Shown in pieces: positions 21,905-33,660 of a stretch of 64,000 nt of DNA. Under the pieces are notes generated by a model that did no database searches, was not told where the DNA came from, and saw only the letters and a program-made list of their open reading frames with translations. Numbering within the stretch: the first letter of the stretch is position 1; every line of letters starts with the position of its first letter. Position numbers and translations under genes: made by a program. The stretch comes from Archivesica marissinica. Its lineage: Eukaryota; Mollusca; Bivalvia; Venerida; Vesicomyidae. Where the stretch lies: positions 17,214,942 through 17,278,941 of the forward strand of contig CM026390.1 of NCBI GenBank assembly GCA_014843695.1. Direction: 5' to 3'.

Positions 21905-24900
21905 TACACTTACAGTACCAAACTGGACATACAGTACTAAACTGGACATACAGTACCAAACTGGACATACAGTACTAAACTGGACATACAGTACCAAACT
22001 GGACATACAGTGCTAAACTGGACATACAGTACCAAACTGGACATACAGTACTAAACTGGACATACAGTACCAAAGTGGACTTTTCACAATACCAAAATGG
22101 ACATACAGTACCAAAGTGGACTTTTCTGGACATACAGTACAGTACCAAACTGGACATACAGTACCAAAGTGGACATAGTACCAAACTGGACACACAGTAC
22201 CAAAGTGGACATACAGTACCAAAGTGGACATACAGTACCAAAGTGGACATACAGTACCAAACTGGACATACAGTACCAAACTGGACATACAGTACCAAAG
22301 TGGACATACAGTACGAAACTGGACATACAGTACCAAACTGGACATACAGTACCAAAGTGGACATACAGTACCAAACTGGACATACAGTACCAAACTGGAC
22401 ATACAGTACCACACTGGACATACAGTACCAAAGTGGACATACAGTACCAAAGTGGACATACAGTACCAAAGTGGACTTTTCACAATACCAAACTGGACAT
22501 ACAGTACCAAAGTGGACGTTTCACAATACCAAACTGGACATACAGTACCAAAGTGGACTTTTCACAATACCAAACTGGACATACAGTACCAAACTGGACA
22601 TACAGTACCAAACTGGACATACAGTACCAAAGTGGACATACAGTACCAAACTGGACATACAGTACCAAACTGGACATACAGTACTAAACTGGACATACAG
22701 TACCAAAGTGGGCATACAGTACCAAAGTGGACATACAGTACCAAACTGGACATACAGTACCAAAGTGGACATACAGTACGAAACTGGACATACAGTACCA
22801 AACTGGACATACAGTACCAAAGTGGACATACAGTACCAAACTGGACATACAGTACCAAACTGGACATACAGTACCACACTGGACATACAGTACCAAAGTG
22901 GACATACAGTACCAAAGTGGACATACAGTACCAAAGTGGACTTTTCACAATACCAAACTGGACATACAGTACCAAAGTGGACGTTTCACAATACCAAACT
23001 GGACATACAGTACCAAAGTGGACTTTTCACAATACCAAACTGGACATACAGTACCAAACTGGACATACAGTACCAAACTGGACATACAGTACCAAAGTGG
23101 ACATACAGTACCAAACTGGACATACAGTACCAAACTGGACATACAGTACTAAACTGGACATACAGTACCAAAGTGGGCATACAGTACCAAAGTGGACATA
23201 CAGTACCAAACTGGACATACAGTACCAAAGTGGACATACAGTACCAAAGTGGACATACAGTACCAAACTGGACATACAGTACCAAACTGGACATACAGTA
23301 CCAAACTGGACATACAGTACCAAAGTGGACATACAGTACCAAACTGGACATACAGTACCAAACTGGACATACAGTACCAAACTGGACCAAACTGGACATA
23401 CAGTACCAAAGTGGACATACAGTACCAAAGTGGACATACAGTACCAAACTGGACATACAGTACCAAACTGGACATACAGTACCAAAGTGGACATACAGTA
23501 CCAAACTGGACATACAGTACCAAATTGGACATACAGTACCAAAGTGGATTTTTCACAATACCAAACTGGACATACAGTACCAAACTGGACATACAGTATC
23601 AAACTGGACATACAGTACCAAAGTGGACATACAGTACCAAACTGGACATACAGTACCAAACTGGACATACAGTACCAAACTGTACATACAGTACTAAACT
23701 GGACATACAGTACCAAAGTGGACATACAGTACCAAACTGGACATACAGTACCAAAGTGGACATACAGTACCAAACTGGACATACAGTACCAAAGTGGACT
23801 TCACAATACCAAACTGGACATACAGTACCAAACTGGACATACAGTACCAAACTGGACATACAGTACCAAAGTGGACATACAGTACCAAATTGGACATACA
23901 GTACCAAAGTGGACTTTTCACAATACCAAACTGGACATACAGTACCAAACTGGACATACAGTACCAAACTGGACATACAGTACCAAACTGTACATACAGT
24001 ACTAAACTGGACATACAGTACCAAAGTGGACATACAGTACCTAACTGGACATACAGTACCAAAGTGGACATACAGTACCAAACTGGACATACAGTACCAA
24101 AGTGGACATACAGTACCAAACTGGACATACATTATCAAACTGGACATACAGTACTAAACTGGACATACAGTACCAAAGTGGGCATACAGTACCAAAGTGG
24201 ACATACAGTACCAAAGTGGACATACAGTACCAAAGTGGACATACAGTACCAAAGTGGACATACAGTACCAAACTGGACATACAGTACCAAACTGGACATA
24301 CAGTACCAAACTGGACATACAGTACCAAAGTGGACATACAGTACCAAATTGGACATACAGTACCAAAGTGGACTTTTCACAATACCAAACTGGACATACA
24401 GTACCAAACTGGACATACAGTATCAAACTGGACATACAGTACCAAAGTGGACATACAGTACCAAACTGGACATACAGTACCAAACTGGACATACAGTACC
24501 AAACTGTACATACAGTACTAAACTGGACATACAGTACCAAAGTGGACATACAGTACCAAACTGGACATACAGTACCAAAGTGGACATACAGTACCAAATT
24601 GGACATACAGTACCAAACTGAACATACAGTACCAAACTGGACATACAGTACCAAAGTGGACATACAGTACCAAAGTGGACATACAGTACCAAACTGGACA
24701 TACAGTACCAAACTGGACATACAGTACCAAAGTGGACATACAGTACCAAACTGGACATACAGTACCAAATTGGACATACAGTACCAAAGTGGACATACAG
24801 TACCAAAGTGGACATACAGTACCAAAGTGGACTTTTCACAATACCAAACTGGACATACAGTACGAAACTGGACATACAGTACCAAACTGGGCATACAGTA

Positions 24901-25700
24901 CCAAAGTGGACATACAGTACCAAACTGGACATACAGTACCAAACTGGACATACAGTACTAAACTGGACATACAGTACCAACGTGGGCATAGAGTACCAAA
25001 GTGGACATACAGTACCAAAGTGGACATACAGTACCAAACTGGACATACAGTACCAAACTGGACATACAGTACCAAACTGGACATACAGTACCAAACTGGA
25101 CATACAGTACCAAACTGGACATACAGTACCAAACTGGACATACAGTACCAAAGTGGGCATACAGTACCAAAGTGGACATACAGTACCAAAGTGGACATAC
25201 AGTACCAAACTGGACATACAGTACCAAACTGGACATACAGTACCAAACTGGACATACAGTACCAAACTGGACATACAGTACCAAAGTGGACATACAGTAC
25301 CAAACTGGACATACAGTACCAAAGTGGACATACAGTACCAAACTGGACATACAGTACCAAACTGGACATACAGTACCAAACTGGACATACAGTACCAAAC
25401 TGGACATACAGTACGAAACTGGACATACAGTACCAAACTGGACATACAGTACGAAACTGGACATACAGTACCAAACTGGACATACAGTACCAAAGTGGAC
25501 ATACAGTACGAAACTGGACATACAGTACCAAAATGGGCATACAGTACCAAAGTGGACATACAGTACCATTAATGGGCATACAGTATATCAAAATGGGCAT
25601 ACAGTACCATTAATGGGCATACAGTATATCAAAATGGGCATACAGTATACATGTACCAAACTGAACATACAGTACTAAAATGGACATTCACTATACCAAA
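21905..25700. repeat. 19-bp satellite array, about 200 units, with a 465-bp higher-order repeat
   Basis: Monomer ACCAAACTGGACATACAGT. Two main variants differ at one base (AAACTGG or AAAGTGG). A longer variant replaces CATACAGT with CTTTTCACAAT. Around 22290-23190 a block of 465 bp is repeated almost exactly, seen as the same series of variants at an offset of 465. The monomer contains no stop triplet in any of the six frames, which explains the long overlapping ORFs here. The edges (25560-25700) are degenerate, with ATGGGCATACAGTATATCAA units. Confidence 0.97.
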
Positions 25701-25890
25701 CTGGATTTCGGTAACAACATAACATAAATACGCATGTGAAGTACAGTGCTACTAACTACTCTAAAGTGTCCACGCAATGTGTTTGTGTTACTACACCTAC
25801 GGATGTGTTCTATAGCTCCACTACCCAGTCAATTAGGCCAATAAACGGCTCCACCAGTCTGAAACACTCGTATTCCCTGAACCAATGCGT

Positions 25891-26257
25891 TCAATGTATT
25901 GACTCAGTATCGGAGACGCTGCCAGCGCTGCTCGTACTCTGTCTAGGCAGTACCTTGGGTGTGTACTCTTGGAACAGTCTGTCAGTTACTATAGACGGTA
26001 GATACATCAGAATGGTCGCTCGGATAATGGAGCTGGAAGGTATATAACGAATTTTGGGTGTAACGTGCGTAACTGCATTTTCCATCAGATCAATAACCTC
26101 GTCTATGTTGGGTTTTGCTCGTTTCATTTGCAAATCTATGTTTTCCAGAAAGGCGTCAAAATAGTCATCACCGTAAGCTTCTTTAACTTCCGTCGGGGTT
26201 TCACTCCACGACTTCCGGTTCTGGGCTTCCAGGTAACCCGTCTCAGATATTGGTGTT
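25891..26257 (-). CDS. SDR9C-type dehydrogenase, terminal exon 5
   Basis: Encodes TPISETGYLEAQ, YGDDYFDAFLENID, AKPNIDEVIDLMENAVTH, then RYIPSSSIIRATILMYLPS and VTDRLF, ending ESIH and TGA (complement of 25891-25893). This substrate-side C-terminal region, with an E/DAV..A block and a hydrophobic ILMYLP segment, is typical of SDR9C enzymes. The acceptor CATTCCAG ends at 26258. The 19-bp satellite begins about 190 bp downstream of the stop, within the probable 3' UTR or just past it. Confidence 0.9.
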
Positions 26258-26644
26258 CTGGAATGAATGTTAAGTATTTTATATAAATAGCGCATGGATT
26301 CGGTTTTACTTATACATGTACATGTTAGTTTGATGTTAAAATGAGGAACATTTCTTCACGATGCCCCTCCGTGGTGAATTTCCTACGGTGTCCGCCATGC
26401 ATCCGAGGAATTGAATGTTCGTGCCCAGCTAGACACGCGGTGCTAGTGCCTACAGGGCACTACCCTCATGGTGCGGTGATGAATTTCATCTGGAATGAAG
26501 TTCCAAGTGCGACGAAACTAAAATTATAAATTAAAACTTCATTTGAAATCGAGTTAAAAGATATTTGCATAAATTAACTACATCCGGTCTGGCATTAATC
26601 TGGTTTGCTTCATTTCGTTCTACATGTAGCACCATACCGACAGC
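26258..26644. other. SDR intron 4 part, nothing recognised
   Basis: Includes a 62-codon plus-strand ORF (26341-26529) with no resemblance I recognise. No repeat or RNA gene was seen. Confidence 0.5.
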
Positions 26645-26884
26645 TTATGTCATATGGCGACTCTCCAGCTCTTACTGGTGGAGGAAGACCCCAGATGCCT
26701 CTCCGGGTAGTATTTCAGGTCCACGTGGACGTGCTCCCGGGTAGAACCACGATCTTACGCAAACCAACTGGATAGCTTCCTCACTTATAATTCGTCAACC
26801 CCAGTGAAATTCGAACCTGCAGCGGTGAGGGTCAAGTAAGTTTAATACAACAACCATAACCACTCTACCACGGAGGCTCACCGT
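26645..26884 (-). mobile_element. SINE-C copy
   Basis: SINE-C is my label for an element with a GTGGCTGAGTAG/GTTCGAAT tRNA-like head. Its body contains ATTTCATGTGATGAGGCTA and AGCTGG..TGCGGAAG, and its 3' part includes CTTCCTCCACCA and GAGTCGC. This copy is minus and moderately diverged, in SDR intron 4. Confidence 0.75.
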
Positions 26885-26995
26885 TTGGCATTAAGTGATG
26901 ACGACATTGGCATGCGAGTTGTACAGTATTGCAGGATATTTACTTGTACATAGCTATTTCTATGATGGCAGCCTGGACAGGTTTGTTTTTTTGTG

Positions 26996-27252
26996 TGTTT
27001 TTTATTTAAGTTTATTTAACGTCGCTACCGGTTTCCTATTTGAGCGACGGGCAGTTTACCTAACAACACCTTTCCTGGGCAGGCTCCAGCGGTTAACCAG
27101 TACTTGGTGCACCAACTTTCTTAAGAAACTGCCAACGTTTTCATATAAATGAGACACGGCATGAGCGGGGCTCGAACCCGTGACCATCAGAGATGATAGG
27201 TTACAGTGGTATACAAGTCAGCGACCTTAACCACTCGACCACGGAGGCGGAC
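26996..27252 (-). mobile_element. SINE-E copy (Ser/Leu-like tRNA head)
   Basis: SINE-E is my label for an element with the head GTGGTCGAGTGGTTAAGGTC, a long variable arm and ACGGGTTCGAGCC as B box. The tail ACCGGTAGCGACGTTAAATA is almost the same as the SINE-A tail. The head end stops 39 bp from SDR exon 4. Confidence 0.85.
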
Positions 27253-27291
27253 TGACAGGTTTGTTAGACAGTATTTTGTAATTATACTAAC

Positions 27292-27424
27292 TTGTACAAA
27301 GACGGCTCAATGGTGACGACCTTTACATTAAACTTTTTCATTTCAATCCGCAGAGCATCAGAAAATGCAATACAAGCTCGCTTTGACATCGAATACGCTG
27401 CAAACGCTGGCATCGTAAAACGAC
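27292..27424 (-). CDS. SDR9C-type dehydrogenase, exon 4 (YxxxK active site)
   Basis: Short exon of 133 nt, found by splicing. It reads RFTMPAFAAYSMSKRACIAF, then SDALRIEMKKFNVKVVTIEP. Y200 and K204 are the catalytic pair of the SDR fold, and TIEP is the usual strand after it. The acceptor ATAG ends at 27425, preceded by a pyrimidine-rich TTCTTCTCTGTTCC tract. The donor GTTAGT begins at 27291 and leaves phase 2, matching exon 5. The 26-bp satellite begins immediately at the acceptor and resembles it in sequence. Confidence 0.85.
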
Positions 27425-28685
27425 CTATTTATGGAACAGAGAAGAATCGTGAAACGACATATTTATGGAACAGAGAAGAATCGTTATGCGACATATGAAT
27501 GGAATAGAGTGAAACGACATATTTATGGAATAGAGTGAAACGACATATTTATGGAATATAGTGAAACGACATATTTATGGAATATAGTGAAACGACATAT
27601 TTATGGAATATAGTGAAACGACATATTTATGGAATAGAGTGAAACGACATATTTATGGAATATAGTGAAACGACATATTTATGGAATAGAGTGAAACGAC
27701 ATATTTATGGAATATAGTGAAACGACATATTTATGGAACAGAGAAGAATCGTTATGCGACATATGAATGGAATAGAGTGAAACGACATATTTATGGAATA
27801 GAGTGAAACGACATATTTATGGAATATAGTGAAACGACATATTTATGGAATATAGTGAAACGACATATTTATGGAATATAGTGAAACGACATATTTATGG
27901 AATAGAGTGAAACGACATATTTATGGAATATAGTGAAACGACATATTTATGGAATAGAGTGAAACGACATATTTATGGAATATAGTGAAACGACATATTT
28001 ATGGAACAGAGAAGAATCGTTATGCGACATATGAATGGAATAGAGTGAAACGACATATTTATGGAATAGAGTGAAACGACATATTTATGGAATATAGTGA
28101 AACGACATATTTATGGAATAGAGTGAAACGACATATTTATGGAATATAGTGAAACGACATATGTATGGAATAGAGTGAAACGACATATTTATGGAATATA
28201 GTGAAACGACATATTTATGGAATAGAGTGAAGCGACATATTTATTGAATAGAGTGAAACGACATATTTATGGAATAGAGTGAAGCGACATATTTATGGAA
28301 TAGAGTGAAACGACATATTTATGGAATAGAGTGAAACGACATATTTATGGAATAGAGTGAAGCGACATATTTATGGAATAGAGTGAAACGACATATTTAT
28401 GGAATAGAGTGAAACAACATAGTGATGGAATAGAGAGCAATCGTGAAACGACATATTTATGGAATAGAGAGCAATCGGGAAACGACATATTTATGGAATA
28501 GAGAGCAATCGTGAAACGACATAAACTTATTTATGGAATAGAGTGAAACGACATATTTATGGATTATAGTGAAACGACATATTTATGGAATATAGTGAAA
28601 CGACATATTTATGGAACAGAGAAGAATCGACATATTTATGGAATAGAAAACAATCGGGACATGATATATTCATGGAATAGAGAAA
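27425..28685. repeat. 26-bp satellite in SDR intron 3, with 268-bp higher-order repeat
   Basis: Monomer GAAACGACATATTTATGG plus AATAGAGT or AATATAGT, roughly 45 units. A marker variant with AACAGAGAAGAATCGTTATG recurs at 27469, 27737 and 28005, giving a 268-bp period. The array begins at the exon 4 acceptor with no spacer. Confidence 0.95.
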
Positions 28686-28985
28686 TGAATATAGAACAGA
28701 GTGTACACTATAATAAATAAGCAGTAAAGAAGGGGAGATAAATCAGATCCTTACTGAAGATATACGGATTGTTCATGAACTCTACATTACCCCCTTTTCT
28801 CTCTATACAGGTTTTTATAAAGTTTGACCGACTTCTTCTCAGTGTAGACACTATTATGTTGAGCTAAAATAATACTAAAGTTAGGTATTAAATACACAGC
28901 TCTAAACTAGGATACTAAACTATATATATTACAACAACAATGACTAATCAATATAAACTACTAGCAAGACTGACACATATCTATA
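28686..28985. other. Unique sequence between two satellites, nothing recognised
   Basis: Part of SDR intron 3. AT-rich, no ORF or RNA gene seen. Confidence 0.55.
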
Positions 28986-31068
28986 TAGGCCTACAATACG
29001 AGAAAGCCTGACTAATCTACCACCAAGACCGACGAGTCTATATAAACTACCACCAAGACCGACGAGTCTATATAAACTACCACCAAGACTGACGAGTCTA
29101 CATAAACTACCACAAAGACTGACGAGTCTATATAAACTACCACCAAGACTGACGAGTCTATATAAACTACCACCAAGACCGACGAGTCTATATAAACTAC
29201 CACAAAGACTGACGAGTCTACATAAACTACCACCAAGACTGACGAGTCTATATAAACTACCACCAAGACCGACGAGTCTATATAAACTACCAACAAGACT
29301 GACGAGTCTACATAAACTACCACCAAGACTGACGAGTCTATATAAACTACCAACAAGACTGACACATAATTATATATATATATATAAACTACCAACATGG
29401 CTGACTAATCTAGATAATCTACCAACAAGACTACCAAATCTATATAAACTACCACTAAGACTGACGAGTCTATATAAATTACCACCAAGACTGACGAGTC
29501 TATATAAACTACCACCAAGACTGACGAGTCTACATAAACTACCACCAAGACTGACGAGTCTACATAAACTACCAACAAGACTGACGAGTCTACATAAACT
29601 ACCACCAAGACTGACGAGTCTATATAAACTACCACCAAGACTGACGAGTCTATATAAACTACCACCAAGACTGACGAGTCTATATAAACTACCACCAAGA
29701 CTGACGAGTCTACATAAACTACCACCAAGACTGACGAGTCTATATAAACTACCACCAAGACTGACGAGTCTATATAAACTACCACCAAGACCGACGAGTC
29801 TATATAAACTACCACCAAGACTGACGAGTCTACATTAACTATCACCAAGACTGACGAGTCTACATTAACTACCACCAAGACTGACGAGTCTATATAAACT
29901 ACCAACAAGACTGACGAGTCTATATAAACTACCAACAAGACTGACGAGTCTATATAAACTACCAACAAGACTGACGAGTCTATATAAACTACCAACAAGA
30001 CTACCAAATCTATATAAACTACCACCAAGACTGACGAGTCTATATAAACTACCAACAAGACTGACGAGTCTATATAAACTACCAACAAGACTACCAAATC
30101 TATATAAATTACCAACAAGACTGACGAGTCTATATAAACTACCACCAAGACTGACGAGTCTATATAAACTACCACCAAGACTGACGAGTCTATATAAACT
30201 ACCAACAAGACTGACGAGTCTATATAAATTACCAACAAGACTGACGAGTCTATATAAACTACCAACAAGACTGACGAGTCTATATAAACTACCAACAAGA
30301 CTACCAAATCTATATAAACTACCACCAAGACTGACGAGTCTATATAAACTACCAACAAGACTGACGAGTCTATATAAACTACCAACAAGACTACCAAATC
30401 TATATAAATTACCAACAAGACTGACGAGTCTATATAAACTACCACCAAGACTGACGAGTCTATATAAACTACCACCAAGACTGACGAGTCTATATAAACT
30501 ACCAACAAGACTGACGAGTCTATATAAATTACCAACAAGACTGACGAGTCTATATAAACTACCAACAAGACTGACGAGTCTATATAAACTACCAACAAGA
30601 CTACCAAATCTATATAAACTACCACCAAGACTGACGAGTCTATATAAACTACCAACAAGACTGACGAGTCTATATAAACTACCAACAAGACTACCAAATC
30701 TATATAAATTACCAACAAGACTACCAAATCTATATAAACTACCAACAAGACTACCAAATATATATAAACTACCAACAAGACTGACGAGTCTATATAAACT
30801 ACCAACAAGACTACCAAATCTATATAAACTACCAACAAGACTGACGAGTGTATATAAACTACCAACAAGACTACCAAATCTATATAAACTACCAACAAGA
30901 CTGACGAGTCTATATAAACTACCAACAAGACTGACGAGTCTATATAAACTACCAACAAGACTACCAAATCTATATAAACTACCAACAAGACTACCAAATC
31001 TATATAAACTACCAACAAGACTACCAAATCTATATAAATTACCAGCCAAGACTACACAATTTATATAA
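28986..31068. repeat. 30-bp satellite in SDR intron 3, about 68 units, with 300-bp higher-order repeat
   Basis: Monomer CTGACGAGTCTATATAAACT plus ACCACCAAGA, with the alternative start CTACCAAATC. Because the unit is 30 bp, decapeptide repeats appear open on the minus strand (VVYIDSSVLL). From about 30001 a ten-unit, 300-bp pattern repeats at least twice (30001, 30301, 30601). Ends about 25 bp from the exon 3 donor. Confidence 0.97.
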
Positions 31069-31093
31069 ATGACTAGCGCGGAAAATAACTCAC

Positions 31094-31276
31094 CGGCAAG
31101 ACTGGCCACGTTGATGATTCGGCCATTTGCATTTCTGACTAGCGGGAGAAATGCTTTGGTTACCCTGACAACACCAAGAACATTGACATCGAGGATACGC
31201 TGAAACTGGACTACTGAACACCATTCAATTTCCGTGAAGACCGCTATACCGGCATTATTCACAACGGCCCAAAGCG
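31094..31276 (-). CDS. SDR9C-type dehydrogenase, exon 3 (NNAG)
   Basis: Reads ALWAVVNNAGIAVF, LDVNVLGVVRVTKAFLPL and GRIINVASLA. NNAG (135-138) stabilises the central sheet; the Asn in DVNVLG and S187 in NVAS belong to the catalytic tetrad of the family. The acceptor TTGCAG ends at 31277 and the donor GTGAGT starts at 31093. The upstream polypyrimidine region abuts a MITE end at 31298. The 30-bp satellite lies about 25 bp beyond the donor. Confidence 0.92.
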
Positions 31277-31336
31277 CTGCAAGAACAAAATAAAATACAG
31301 TCAAATCAATCTTAAGCATCTACCAATAGCAGAACT

Positions 31337-31804
31337 TCTTCTTCTTGTCGTCCGCTTCTCTTATGGAACCCGGCACTGTACCTGCCTGGTGGGTCTTCAC
31401 AGGTCCAGCACCATCTCGGTTTACTCTTTCTGTCATTGTGATTCATTTTGCGTTTATGCGTAGTACCGTGGTTTATTAGAATGCGCCGTGCGGCCCAGTA
31501 CTTCCGGCTTCAGCATTCGAGGTTTCTGTTGGGGTTACCTCACCCTTAGGCTAGGACTTTTAAGGCGGCCCATATATTCGCCTGATGCATCCGTTGTAGG
31601 ACACGTGGAGTATTTAATAGGAGTAGCTTTGCCATGTGCTATTCTGCCCCGTCCTGGTAGGTACACCGCCATATGGTCCGGGACTGCTTATTTAATTCAC
31701 AGCAAACCCCCATATCTGAGGGCCGTTCCCCTATCCGCCACCTGAGGACCCGCTGGGTAGGGGATGTTCGCCCCACTACTGAATTGGGAGCAGCATGGTC
31801 CCAG
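31337..31804 (-). mobile_element. Internally deleted LINE derivative (5' UTR plus 3' tip), 468 bp
   Basis: 31363-31804 is about 93 percent identical by eye to the 5' region (3337-3779) of the LINE at 1-3779 and ends at the same 5' base. It then jumps to a short 3' tip ending AAGAAGAAGA on the minus strand. The insertion is bounded by a perfect 11-bp duplication, ATAGCAGAACT, at 31326-31336 and 31805-31815. It therefore moved as a short element in its own right. No coding capacity. Confidence 0.85.
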
Positions 31805-31926
31805 ATAGCAGAACTGATAATGGGTGCTTTGCACAGGTGGCTGACACATTACAATATATGACAAATGTATAAATAAAACAACATACTGGGAATCTGGAAA
31901 CAATCTGCTTAATACAGGTTAATAGT

Positions 31927-32108
31927 GGAAGTCGTGATAACTCGGTGGTAGTCTGTTCATCGTGGCGATGGATTCCATCAGGAATGAGGTCTCGAGAGTG
32001 ATCAATATAAGTTATAAGAACTTGTTTCGCAATCGAGCTAAGATAAATTTGTATTGACTAAACTATGGTATGTAACAATGTTATGGGTGACTTTTTAAAA
32101 TGGATTTT
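31927..32108 (+). mobile_element. SINE-B copy with deleted head and extended 3' sequence
   Basis: The A-box region is disrupted and the part from the B box to mid-body is missing. The tail is followed by about 70 bp (CTATGGTATGTAAC... to GATTTTCATGT) that also follows the SINE-B at 36447. Confidence 0.8.
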
Positions 32109-32117
32109 CATGTTCAA

Positions 32118-32312
32118 GTCTGTTCGCTTCTTGTGCGAAAGGCACAGAGTTCACGCCAATAGATGTAGCCGTTACGATTGTTTAAATTCCACGTTGCCTC
32201 TTCTCTCTCCCTCTGGCGATGGATTCCATCAGGAATGAGGTCTAAAGAGCGATTAATCTAACGTTGTAAAACGTGTTTCGCATTCGAGCTAAAGTAATGT
32301 GCATGCACTAAT
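32118..32312 (+). mobile_element. SINE-B copy, degenerate
   Basis: Starts within the head (CTGTTCGCTTCTTGTGCGAA), with body and tail recognisable (GATTAATCTAACGTTGTAAA). Confidence 0.75.
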
Positions 32313-32340
32313 ACAGATTGACTGCCACTAACACGGGGTA

Positions 32341-32628
32341 CAGGCGGATCTGTAGTCCAGTGGTAACACACTGGACTGGTAATCCAGGGATCGCAGGTTC
32401 GATCCCCGTCTGACCATAATAAAATTAAGTCTTTCAGATGGGACGTTAAACCGAGGTCTCGTGTCGGTGCTGTACACCGTGCACGTAAAAGAACCAGAGG
32501 AGACTCTGGAATGGATCTCTGTCTGTATCATTGCACTATCCTCCAACAATCTAAAATGACTAATCTCTTCAGGAGGCGTCGCTCATATGGGCAACCGGTA
32601 GCGACGATAAATAAACGTAAAACACACA
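32341..32628 (+). mobile_element. SINE-A copy, full length, inside the MITE
   Basis: Complete head, body and tail. Flanked by TAACACGG at 32329-32336 and 32629-32636, which is the split MITE end and acts as target duplication. Confidence 0.9.
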
Positions 32629-32744
32629 TAACACGGTGTTGACTGTAATCCAAATGAAGTACTGGCTCTTCGTGATCGAAAGGTTAATATAATCTTGCCT
32701 ATCCACAACATAGATCACTGATATACAAACTTAAGCGAGGAAGT

Positions 32745-33058
32745 TGTGCAGTGGACACATTCTATGTGACTGAGTGTCCGCAGGTTCCGGAAATATTGTC
32801 CGGATGAACACATTCTATGTGACTACGTGACTGAGTGTCCGCAGGTTCCGGAAATATTGTCCGGATGGACACATTCTATGTGACTACGTGACTGAGTGTC
32901 CGCAGGTTCCAGAAATATTGTCCGGATGGACACATTCTATGTGACTACGTGACTGAGTGTCCGCAGGTTCCAGACATATTGTCCGGATGGACACATTCTA
33001 TGTGACTACGTAACTGAGTGTCCGCAGGTTCCAGACATATTGTCCGTGTGGACACATG
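32745..33058. repeat. 61-bp minisatellite, about five units
   Basis: Unit GACACATTCTATGTGACTAC followed by a stretch ending TATTGTCCGGATG. First unit slightly shorter. In SDR intron 2. Confidence 0.92.
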
Positions 33059-33519
33059 GAACCTTCTACTACAAGCGTAGTCGCCATATCACCTAAGCTA
33101 TGGTGGACGGAACGTTGGACTGCGAATTGAAAGTTGTGTATTTACGTTCACAAACTACCACTATTGTCTCAGGTATGCATAACCTCGTGTATTTAATTAT
33201 GTAAGGTAAACAGGGCATGTTGATATATTATAAACGTTTTAGGCGAAATAAGATCATAGTCCTGGCTTGTGTTTGTGCAGACAGGGCAAAATGACAACAC
33301 AGTACAGATAAACTGTGACTCTGACCCCGAGCTCTAAACGAACTATAAATGTATAGTCACTGTCAAAAATATCACATACCCTACATATGATAAAATATTG
33401 TTACGTGTCCGTTAAACTAACATACGGAAAAGGAAGTACAGCGGACACGAGAGCGACTGTGAAACTAATGACCACGTGATCTAGATATGATTAGTATTCT
33501 AGACACTTTAGTTTCCTTT

Positions 33520-33660
33520 TTTACAACGATTGCGAAACAAGCTTTACCAACATAATTATCAATCACGCTCGTTGGTGCAGATTAAAGCGGGTGTGGTCGA
33601 TCCTTCGTGTGAGAGGAAACCGGGAAACCCGGAAAATCCCCACCTGTCTGATTTGGAGAA
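33520..33660 (-). mobile_element. SINE-D fragment
   Basis: SINE-D is my label for an element with the head GTCCGATTAGCGCAGTGGTT, a middle containing GTACTCCGGTTTCCTCCCAC and the tail GAGTGATTAATATAAGTTGT. This minus copy carries the tail and middle only. Confidence 0.75.

Larger units (their letters stand above)
31298..32645 (+). mobile_element. TA-flanked MITE (CAGTCAAAC ends) split by nested insertions
   Basis: The outer ends CAGTCAAATC and GTTGACTG are flanked by TA. Interior pieces (CTTAAGCATC, GGGTGCTTTGCACAGGTGGC, CTGGGAATCTGGAAAC, GACTGCCACTAACAC) match the intact copies at 34159-34299 and 52711-52888 in order. Inserted into it are a LINE derivative (31337-31804), two SINE-B pieces and a SINE-A. 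Lies 21 bp from SDR exon 3. Confidence 0.8.

Noticed and set aside
22075..25678. Long ORFs (up to 593 codons) on both strands with TGHTVPNWTYSTKLDIQYQ-like repeats
   Set aside because: Consequence of a stop-free 19-bp monomer; equally open in all frames, no start context, no non-repeat domain.
26341..26529. 62-codon plus-strand ORF in SDR intron 4
   Set aside because: No family resemblance, no splice support, length expected by chance.
29405..31027. 540-codon minus-strand ORF of VVYIDSSVLL repeats, partly fused to an SDR exon
   Set aside because: The 30-bp unit keeps frames open by its length; the SDR part is a spliced exon with a GTAGAG-independent, canonical GTGAGT donor before the array.
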